Below, piece by piece: positions 54,258-61,542 of a stretch of 64,000 bases of DNA (position 1 is its first letter; every line of letters begins with the position of its first letter). Below the pieces are notes generated by a model. It was not told the DNA's origin and made no database searches. It worked only from the letters and a program-made list of their open reading frames with translations. The stretch covers positions 1,718,001 through 1,782,000 of the forward strand of contig CP030887.1 of NCBI GenBank assembly GCA_006969905.1. The letters run 5' to 3'. Both the position numbers and the translations under genes were made by a program. The stretch is from Balneolaceae bacterium. GTDB lineage: Bacteria; Bacteroidota; Rhodothermia; Balneolales; Balneolaceae.

Positions 54258-56495
54258 CTACTTGAGATGTTGGTTTAGATAATCTGTATAGGTTTGGTAA
54301 AGCAACACATAACTTGCGGCGCTATAGGCAACACCATGGGCACCGGGGGGATAAATCCTGAGATCAGCATCTTTACCGGCATCTGTTAATGCCTTAACTA
54401 ACTGCATAGTGTTTTGAACATGTACATTTTCATCCATAGATGAATGAGCTATAAACATCTTACCTTTTAGTTTATCTGCATAGGTAGTAACAGCCGTTTT
54501 CGTATAGCCTTCTTCATTTTCCGATAAAAGCCCCATATACCGTTCTGTATAGATAGTATCATATAGTTTCCAATCCGTGACCGGGGCCCCTACAATAGCT
54601 ACTTTAAAAACATCCGGGTGGTTCAGTATGGTAAAACTGCTCATATAGCCTCCATAACTATGCCCCCTGATTGCCATGCGATCCCCATCAATCCAGCTAT
54701 GAGTTGACGATAAATATTTGGCAGTTTCGGCAAAGTCGTAGGCTTCCTGGTGTCCAAGGTTCAGGTATACGCTTTTTTCAAAATCATGCCCGTAACCTCC
54801 GCTACCCCGGTTATTCACATTTGCTATTACGTAGCCTTGTTGAGCCAGCCATTGATTCCAGCCGTTGCCTTCCCAATTATTATATACGCCTTGTGCTCCC
54901 GGGCCTCCATAAATATTGAGGATAAGCGGGTACGATTTTTCAGGATCAAAATCGATGGGTTTGATTAAGTATCCATCCAGTTCCTGTCCATCAGTAGTTG
55001 TAAACCGGAATAACTCACGGGGTGCATAAACGTGCTCTTTTATATATTCAGAGACAGCCGCGTTATCCTGGAGCTTCTTCAACATCTTGCCTTTGGTAGA
55101 CCAAAGTTCGACCTGCCGTGGGGTATCTACACTTGAATACCGATCAATATAGTACTTGCCATTCTCCCCGATAGAAATAGCATGGTTACCGGTTGTCTTG
55201 GTAAGTTTCTTTTTACCTTTACCATTAAATTTAACGGAATAAAGGTGGCGCTCTAAAGGACTTTCTTCAGTAGAAGAATAATAGATGGTACTGCTCTTTG
55301 AATTCACGGCATAGATATTGGCGACTTCCCAATCCCCTTTAGTAACCTGATTTAACAGTTTACCGGAATAATTGTAACGATACATGTGATTCCATCCGTC
55401 CCGCTCGCTCATCATGAAGAACTCTTTTTTGTCTTTCGGGAAAAAGAAGAAGTGATCTACACCTGCGAAGAAATCAAATACGTCAATCCAGCCGTTTTCA
55501 TTTTTCTCTTCCATGGTGAGTTTGCCTTTCCCGGTTTCGGCGTTGTGAAAGAAAAGTTTGAGGTGATTCTGTGCCCGGTTCAGCCACACCAGGGCAAGTT
55601 CCCCTTCAGTAGCAGTCCAGTAAATTCGGGGGATGTAGCCGTCCTGCATATCTATGTCCATGAATACATTATTTGCAGTTTCCACATCAACCACTCCCAT
55701 CTTTATAACCGGGTTTTCTTCCCCGACTTTGGGATAAGGAATTTCTACATACTCGGGATAGGTGCCCGAGTAGTCTGTAGAAACAAATAACTTTACATGG
55801 CGCTCATCGGTTTGCCAGTAAGCAATGTATTTACTGTCATGCGACCAACTCCATGCCTGGCTAAGCCCAAATTCTTCTTCATATACCCATCCAAAGCGGC
55901 CATTATAAAAATTCTTATCTCCTGATTGGGTTAATTGCTTCTCAGTTTCCGTTGAGAAATCATATATAAAAAGATCGCCTTCTCTTTCATAGCCAACTTT
56001 TGATCCGTCCGGGGAAAGCTCAGCAGTCATTGCATCTTTTATGAGTACACGAAGTTCTTTATCCGCTACCGAATAGTAATAGTAATCTGATATGCCTGAA
56101 CGCCGGTAAATAGGTCGGAAATTACTGGTAAACACAATGTACTTTGAATCTGAAGTCCATTGGAAAGAATTGTAGGTAAAAGCGTCTTCTGTTCCGGGGA
56201 AGGTAAAATCAGCACTGCTAAAAACCAGTACATCTTTCTCAGTTTTTGGGTCATAAGAACGGATTTCAGCGGCTTTGCTTTCCTGGTTTGTAGCTGTATA
56301 GGAATATTGATCCCCCCCGTTAATCCACACTACATTTCTCGGGCCGCTGCTCCCATTTAGTTTACCACCCGCATACAGAGCTTCCTGTATTGAGGCATAT
56401 CTTGTTTTTTCTTGTGCTACCAGCTCACCGGTAACAAATAAAAGAGCAAAGAGCGCAATGCCTAAAGCATAGAGCTTGTTTTTTGGTCGAATCAT
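54258..56495 (-). CDS. Dipeptidyl-peptidase IV, S9 family
   Basis: 745 residues with a signal peptide (cleavage near LVAQ). An eight-bladed propeller domain (about 50-480; WVYEEEFGLSQAWSWSHDSK carries the Glu-Glu that binds the substrate N-terminus) precedes the alpha/beta-hydrolase domain. Catalytic residues are Ser613 (GHSYGGY), Asp688 (HSSMDENVH) and His720 (PPGAHGV). It removes dipeptides from peptides with Pro or Ala second, in the periplasm. It has its own terminator. Confidence 0.95.
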   Translation of the reverse strand: MIRPKNKLYALGIALFALLFVTGELVAQEKTRYASIQEALYAGGKLNGSSGPRNVVWINGGDQYSYTATNQESKAAEIRSYDPKTEKDVLVFSSADFTFPGTEDAFTYNSFQWTSDSKYIVFTSNFRPIYRRSGISDYYYYSVADKELRVLIKDAMTAELSPDGSKVGYEREGDLFIYDFSTETEKQLTQSGDKNFYNGRFGWVYEEEFGLSQAWSWSHDSKYIAYWQTDERHVKLFVSTDYSGTYPEYVEIPYPKVGEENPVIKMGVVDVETANNVFMDIDMQDGYIPRIYWTATEGELALVWLNRAQNHLKLFFHNAETGKGKLTMEEKNENGWIDVFDFFAGVDHFFFFPKDKKEFFMMSERDGWNHMYRYNYSGKLLNQVTKGDWEVANIYAVNSKSSTIYYSSTEESPLERHLYSVKFNGKGKKKLTKTTGNHAISIGENGKYYIDRYSSVDTPRQVELWSTKGKMLKKLQDNAAVSEYIKEHVYAPRELFRFTTTDGQELDGYLIKPIDFDPEKSYPLILNIYGGPGAQGVYNNWEGNGWNQWLAQQGYVIANVNNRGSGGYGHDFEKSVYLNLGHQEAYDFAETAKYLSSTHSWIDGDRMAIRGHSYGGYMSSFTILNHPDVFKVAIVGAPVTDWKLYDTIYTERYMGLLSENEEGYTKTAVTTYADKLKGKMFIAHSSMDENVHVQNTMQLVKALTDAGKDADLRIYPPGAHGVAYSAASYVLLYQTYTDYLNQHLK

Positions 56496-56560
56496 ACTGT
56501 TAGTTATGTTTTAAATAAGAGGGCTTAAAGAAACCACTAATTGCAATGACGGGCAACCAA

Positions 56561-57313
56561 TCAACCTATTAAAATTTGAAAAGCGCTCATCCCAATAATG
56601 GCTAGTGTAATCCACAGCCCGATTTGGTGAGGTTCGCATTTTTCAAGAGCTTCAGGCAGTAATTCTGCAAATACCATCCATATCATAGCGCCTGCGGCCA
56701 GTCCCAATCCAAAAGGAAGATACTCCCGGAAGGTTTCTACGAAGATGAAAGCAGGCACTGCCATAATAGGCTGGGGAAGGCTGGAAAAAATACTCCATCC
56801 TACGGCTTTAATTGGAGAGGTACCCTTAGGTACCATTACCAGGCTGATTGCCAACCCTTCAGGTATGTTGTGTATGGCAATAGCTATAGCAATGAATATC
56901 CCAAACTCCATGGTATTGGCAAAAGAAACGCCTACACTTACACCCTCTGCAAATGAATGCACCGTCATAATGCCCAGGAAAAGGAGTATGTCTTTTTTCT
57001 TGCCACCCACTACATCTTTTAGTTCCAGTGTGGATTTATTTTCCAGCCAGTGATTGGCAAGAACTACCAAAATCACACCGGAGAGCATTCCTATAACAGT
57101 CATCCACTCGTTTTCTTTATAACCTTCAAAAATGAGGTTATAGCTTGCTGAAAGCATCAATCCTGCTGCTACAGCATTGGATTTTCCCAGGAAAGAGGGA
57201 GAAATGTTCTTTATAAAAAAGAAAGGAAGTGCACCCAAACCCGTGGCCAAAGCGGTGAGCAGCGCATAAAAGAAAACAGTAGTTACAGGCAGGTCTAACC
57301 AGTCCATAGGCAA
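56561..57313 (-). CDS. ZIP-family metal transporter
   Basis: 250 residues with eight membrane segments; the start at 57307 is an alternative. The metal path is seen in VHSFAEGVSVGV and IHNIPEGLAISLVMV. A His-rich cytosolic loop is absent, and the loop holds GGKKKD instead. Members import zinc or other divalent metals. It diverges from pcm. Confidence 0.92.
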   Translation of the reverse strand: MPMDWLDLPVTTVFFYALLTALATGLGALPFFFIKNISPSFLGKSNAVAAGLMLSASYNLIFEGYKENEWMTVIGMLSGVILVVLANHWLENKSTLELKDVVGGKKKDILLFLGIMTVHSFAEGVSVGVSFANTMEFGIFIAIAIAIHNIPEGLAISLVMVPKGTSPIKAVGWSIFSSLPQPIMAVPAFIFVETFREYLPFGLGLAAGAMIWMVFAELLPEALEKCEPHQIGLWITLAIIGMSAFQILIG

Positions 57314-57476
57314 TTGATATTCTGGTTCAAGATAGCACGACTATGATATTTAACCCACTGTTCACAGAAATTTAGAATCGTATTAAATAGATAAATTTGA
57401 ATCCCAAACTAAGCTGTGAAATGGCTATAATCCCGACAATAAATCAAAATCGAAAAAATTTCGGGCACCAACCTCG

Positions 57477-58124
57477 ATGCAGGATCGAAAATTTGTACGA
57501 CCCAGACAAAAATTGGTAGAATTCCTGAGGAAAAAGGGAATTAAAGATGAGCGGGTACTCCAGGCAATTGGTAAAATTCCACGTCATAAGCTTATTACCA
57601 CGGCACTTTATAACCGGGCGTATGATGACACCGCTCTCCCTATCGGGTTGAAACAAACCATTTCTCAGCCCTATACGGTAGCTGCCCAAACAGAAATGCT
57701 GGAGATTAAGCGTGGGGATAAAATCCTGGAAATTGGAACGGGTTCCGGTTATCAGTGTATGGTGCTTTGTGAACTAGGAGCCGAAGTATATAGTGTAGAA
57801 CGGCATAATGAATTATACCATCGTGCCAAAGAAGCATTGAAACAGGAAGGATATAAAGCACTGTTAAAAGCTGGAGATGGAACACTGGGTTGGTCAACCT
57901 ATGCGCCTTATGATGGCATTGTGGTGACTGCAGGGGCACCTGTTGTACCCGATGACCTTATCAAACAGCTAAAAGTTGGCGGGGTGCTTGTAATCCCGGT
58001 TGGTGATGATAAAACCCAGAGTATGTTAAAAATAACCCGTGTTTCGGAAACCGAATACAGTCAGGATGAGTATGATGATTTTAAGTTTGTACCATTGATC
58101 GGCGAAAAAGGCTGGGGAGAATAG
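57477..58124 (+). CDS. pcm: Protein-L-isoaspartate O-methyltransferase
   Basis: 215 residues. The SAM-binding core ILEIGTGSGYQCMVLCELG, YSVERHNELYHRAKEAL and the GDGTLGW segment match the PCMT family, and GKIPRHKLI with SQPYTVAAQTEML is the family's N-terminal signature. It starts repair of damaged Asp/Asn residues. The next gene begins right at its stop. Confidence 0.95.
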   Translation: MQDRKFVRPRQKLVEFLRKKGIKDERVLQAIGKIPRHKLITTALYNRAYDDTALPIGLKQTISQPYTVAAQTEMLEIKRGDKILEIGTGSGYQCMVLCELGAEVYSVERHNELYHRAKEALKQEGYKALLKAGDGTLGWSTYAPYDGIVVTAGAPVVPDDLIKQLKVGGVLVIPVGDDKTQSMLKITRVSETEYSQDEYDDFKFVPLIGEKGWGE

Positions 58125-59234
58125 ATGGCCGAAGAAAACAAAGACACTACATCGTTTAAAGAAGCTCCTTTTTTGGTTTTGAAAGGATTCCTTATGGGCT
58201 CGGCAGATATTGTGCCGGGTGTGAGTGGTGGTACAATGGCTTTAATTGTAGGTATTTATGAGCGGCTTCTGAATGCAATAAAGAGTGTTAATGGCGCATT
58301 CATAAAAGATGTGCTAAGTTTTAATATTAAAGGCGCTCTATCCAAGCTGCATTTCAGGTTTTTGATTTTTCTGTTCGGGGGCATATTCAGTGCTCTCGCT
58401 TTCTTTACAAAAATAGTTCCCCTCCAGATTTATATGTTCACCCATGCCGAAATAGTGTTTGGGTTATTTTTCGGGTTGATTTTGGGTTCTATCTACATCC
58501 TCATTAAAACCCTGGAACGATTCCGGCTTACGGAAGGGGGTATGTTATTCCTGGGGGTTTTATTTGGGCTTTGGATTGTAAGTTTGGTACCGGCTGATAC
58601 CCCCGAACATCCTCTTTTTGTGTTTTTAAGTGGATGTATAGCCATTTGTGCGATGATACTACCGGGTATTTCCGGTTCCTATTTATTGTTGATTATGAGA
58701 AAGTATGACTATTTACTTTTCCAGATCAGCAAAATAGGCGGGGCTGAAACTATGGATGGTATCCTGGCCCTGTTACCATTCTTACTGGGTGCGGTTGTGG
58801 GTTTGGCAGCATTCTCGAGGTTTCTTTCATGGCTGTTAGGTAAATACCATTCCCAAACCATTTCAGTACTCATCGGATTTTTAATTGGTTCGTTATTTGT
58901 GATTTGGCCCTACCAGCACCGGGAGTATGTAGAATCAGTTCGCGAGGTGCAGGAATTGCCGGTAAATGCTCCTTTAGTACAGGATTTGATGCAAAACGGG
59001 GCTAATGAAAACCTGCCTGAGTTTCAGCGAATAGTAACCGGTGATATCGATCCTGGCAAACAAATTGTACAGGTAGAAACGGTTAAAAAGAAGGTGATTA
59101 AATCAGAACCGTATGTGCCGGGGTGGCTTGGAGAAGAAAAGGGAGACGCTCCTAATGTTTGGGGCGGTGTAGCTGGTATTTTTGTAGGGATAATTTTAGT
59201 TGGAGGCTTAGATCAGCTAAGAAAAAAATCCTAA
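58125..59234 (+). CDS. DUF368 membrane protein
   Basis: 369 residues with about eight membrane segments. The DUF368 hallmark is GSADIVPGVSGGTMALIVGIYERLL near the N-terminus and a second copy-like MILPGISGSYLLLIM near 185. Members have been linked to polyprenyl-phosphate flipping across the membrane; I treat that as possible, not shown. A soluble segment of 60 residues (about 280-340) precedes the last membrane helix. It abuts pcm. Confidence 0.92.
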   Translation: MAEENKDTTSFKEAPFLVLKGFLMGSADIVPGVSGGTMALIVGIYERLLNAIKSVNGAFIKDVLSFNIKGALSKLHFRFLIFLFGGIFSALAFFTKIVPLQIYMFTHAEIVFGLFFGLILGSIYILIKTLERFRLTEGGMLFLGVLFGLWIVSLVPADTPEHPLFVFLSGCIAICAMILPGISGSYLLLIMRKYDYLLFQISKIGGAETMDGILALLPFLLGAVVGLAAFSRFLSWLLGKYHSQTISVLIGFLIGSLFVIWPYQHREYVESVREVQELPVNAPLVQDLMQNGANENLPEFQRIVTGDIDPGKQIVQVETVKKKVIKSEPYVPGWLGEEKGDAPNVWGGVAGIFVGIILVGGLDQLRKKS

Positions 59235-59295
59235 ACTTCATCGATTCTTCATTTTGTAACGTGATTTTCCAGTAAGGAATAAAAACAGGAGGAGG

Positions 59296-60285
59296 ATGAT
59301 CATGAAAGCAAAACGAATTCTAATACCCACTGATTTTTCGGAAGAATCTATCTCCGTATTCAAATTGGCCAATACTTTTGTAGATATTTTTGGCAGTACG
59401 ATTGATCTTATTCATGTGGTACCGGTAACCAAGTATTTTGCTGAGAGCTTTGTACACATAGGCTACCCTTACGATCTTGAAAAAGAATTATATCCCAAAG
59501 CTCTGAACGTGGCTCACACTAAGCTGGAAGAACTTGCAGCCCAATTCATTAAAAAAGAGCACAGGGGTAAAATGATTTCTGTTATAGACCGCAAACCTTC
59601 TGCGGCTATTGCTCACCAGGCAAACAGCGGCAAATATGATTTGTTGTTGATGAGCTCAAAAGGTGAGCATTCATCCGAATTCCTGAGAGGAAGCATCACC
59701 GAAAAAGTGATCCGTCACTGCCATATTCCAGTTCTTTCTTTGGAACAGCCCTTCCATGAGTCAGGACTGGATACGGTGATGATACCTTTAGATCTTTCTG
59801 ATGTATCGTTTGAAGCACTTCCTTATGCTATTGAAATAGCCCGCCAGTTTGAAGCAAAACTGGTACTGTACCACAGTATAGAGCTGTATGCAGCTGATGT
59901 GGAGATGATCCCGTTGTATCCGCCTTTTGAAAATGAAGATGCAATTTACGAAACCGTACTCACCAAGCTGGAAACCTATTTCGCTAAAAACCCCGATTTG
60001 GGCTTACGGCTGGATCGCACCACTGACCGAAGAGAAGATTACATACATGGCGGAAAAGAAAACCTTGCATTCAGTGTCCCAATCGAAACAATAATCTCGA
60101 AAAGTTTTTCTGCCCATCGTGATATTGTGGATTATGGCAATGAAAATGCCGACCTGATTGTAATGAGTACACATGGCAGGACCGGGGTGGCCCGGTTGCT
60201 GTTAGGCTCTACCACTGAACAGGTTGCACAACATGTTCATGTTCCGCTATTAACAGTACGCCCGAAAGAAAAGAAATCTGATTGA
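59296..60285 (+). CDS. Tandem universal stress protein
   Basis: 329 residues with two UspA domains. The first (about 1-155) has RILIPTDFSEESISV; the second (about 160-329) has VMIPLDLSDVSFEALPYAIEIA and ends with the ATP-binding STHGRTGVARLLLGSTTEQV motif. In the first domain the same motif is SSKGEHSSEFLRGSITEKV, less complete. ATG at 59296 or 59302. It would act as a stress-response protein; the partner is not known. Confidence 0.92.
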   Translation: MIMKAKRILIPTDFSEESISVFKLANTFVDIFGSTIDLIHVVPVTKYFAESFVHIGYPYDLEKELYPKALNVAHTKLEELAAQFIKKEHRGKMISVIDRKPSAAIAHQANSGKYDLLLMSSKGEHSSEFLRGSITEKVIRHCHIPVLSLEQPFHESGLDTVMIPLDLSDVSFEALPYAIEIARQFEAKLVLYHSIELYAADVEMIPLYPPFENEDAIYETVLTKLETYFAKNPDLGLRLDRTTDRREDYIHGGKENLAFSVPIETIISKSFSAHRDIVDYGNENADLIVMSTHGRTGVARLLLGSTTEQVAQHVHVPLLTVRPKEKKSD

Positions 60286-60289
60286 TTAG

Positions 60290-61057
60290 TTAGTTAGATC
60301 GACGAAATACCCGCTCGGTAAAGCGCCAGGCGGGTATGGTTTTATTGATAGTTCGATTACTCCAGGCCAGTTCGGTCTTCCGGTTTTCGCGAAGATCGAA
60401 CATGGTCATTTTATTTGCCCGCCATACATCTTGGTCTACGTTCGTAAAATCTTCTGCTTCCAGGCGTTTAATCATTTCGTCCTTTTCATTGAAGTATTCC
60501 GCTTTTTCTAAAGCATATCGCCCGGTATTTATATAAAATTTCACATAAGCATATTGGCTGTCTTCCTTTTTTACAGCCCGCAGTATGGCGGTTTCCTCAT
60601 CCTCACTGATCAATTCAAAAGTATAATCATCGGGATTTTGATCGCCCAGGTCTTCGTAAGTAAAATCGCTCCCCATAAACCGGTCACCCTTTTGTGAGGC
60701 TGTGATAGTCTGGACACGGTCTAAAGCCGGAAGGAATAATTTCTGAACCTCGTCTTTACCATCACTTAAAGTCAGGAAGCCCGTTCCTTTTACATTAGCA
60801 GGTTTTTCAAAAATCAACAAGCTTTTTTCTTCTTCCTCTTTTGCATAAGAATACGAAGTAATGGTACGGTTACGGGTTCTTCCCCGGCTGTCGTAAATCA
60901 CCATTTGCATATCTGTCTGTTCGTAGGTGATCTTATTTCTGCGTTCTTCCACTTCTTCAAATATTTCCCTCGCCCGTTGATCCTGATCCTGCGCAGAAAG
61001 AATGAAAGGAAATAAAAGAAAAAGAAGTAGTAAAAGACCGGATAACCTGTAAGCCAT
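60290..61057 (-). CDS. LolA-like outer-membrane lipoprotein-sorting protein (second copy)
   Basis: 255 residues with a signal peptide ending in LSAQD. Strand pattern and motifs parallel the gene at 38865: YSYAKEEEEKSLLIFEKPANVKGTGFL, RFMGSDFTYEDLGD and AYVKFYINTGRYALEKAEYFNEKDEM. The GSDFT(N/Y)(D/E)DL motif is common to both. Here no permease is adjacent, so it may serve a different exporter. It converges with the stress protein gene with a 4-base gap. Confidence 0.85.
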   Translation of the reverse strand: MAYRLSGLLLLLFLLFPFILSAQDQDQRAREIFEEVEERRNKITYEQTDMQMVIYDSRGRTRNRTITSYSYAKEEEEKSLLIFEKPANVKGTGFLTLSDGKDEVQKLFLPALDRVQTITASQKGDRFMGSDFTYEDLGDQNPDDYTFELISEDEETAILRAVKKEDSQYAYVKFYINTGRYALEKAEYFNEKDEMIKRLEAEDFTNVDQDVWRANKMTMFDLRENRKTELAWSNRTINKTIPAWRFTERVFRRSN

Positions 61058-61152
61058 AATGCAAAAGAAAGAATGAAAGGTTTAGATTCAGCCTGTTAAC
61101 AAAAGCAGGGATAGAAATCATTCAAAAGAAGGGAATAAAGCTGCAAAAAATC

Positions 61153-61183
61153 TTTCAAATAGGTTGAAAACCTGTTAACTTTG
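61153..61183 (+). promoter_or_regulatory. Bacteroidota-type promoter for the CAT-anticodon tRNA
   Basis: TTTC, 19 bases, then TAACTTTG, a good match to the TTTG-N19-TAnnTTTG pattern. It ends 15 bases before the tRNA. Confidence 0.65.
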
Positions 61184-61197
61184 CAGCCCTTTCAAAG

Positions 61198-61271
61198 GGG
61201 CCTGTAGCTCAGTTGGTTAGAGCAGTCGACTCATAATCGATTGGTCGGGGGTTCAAGTCCCTCCAGGCCCA
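61198..61271 (+). tRNA. tRNA with anticodon CAT, probably Ile2 (lysidine type)
   Basis: 74 nt; acceptor GGGCCTG with CAGGCCC and discriminator A. The anticodon stem CGACTCATAATCG and the flanking TTGGTC resemble minor tRNA-Ile(CAT) of other bacteria more than elongator Met, but the two are hard to separate by eye. CCA is not encoded. Confidence 0.93.
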
Positions 61272-61279
61272 CGTTAAAG

Positions 61280-61312
61280 CCCATGTAAGTCATAGATTTG
61301 CATGGGTTTTTT
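61280..61312 (+). terminator. Intrinsic terminator of the tRNA gene
   Basis: CCCATG and CATGGG form a 6-bp stem with a long loop, followed by TTTTTTATTTG. Confidence 0.7.
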
Positions 61313-61542
61313 ATTTGTTGATACTCGCTAAGTATGCATGAAAAGGGTTAAGCAAGGGTAGATTTATTTAGTAGAGAGTTTTTGGGGCACAGGAGGCTAT
61401 TTAGCATTAGAAATGTATATTAACTGTAGCGAGTTCATAAAAAATTCATAAATAAAGCTTTAATAGGTAGTGTGTACAATGTTTTAACCCTATTCCTTTC
61501 CCTATGTTTATCCGAGTACAAGATACCCCAACTTATCTATGT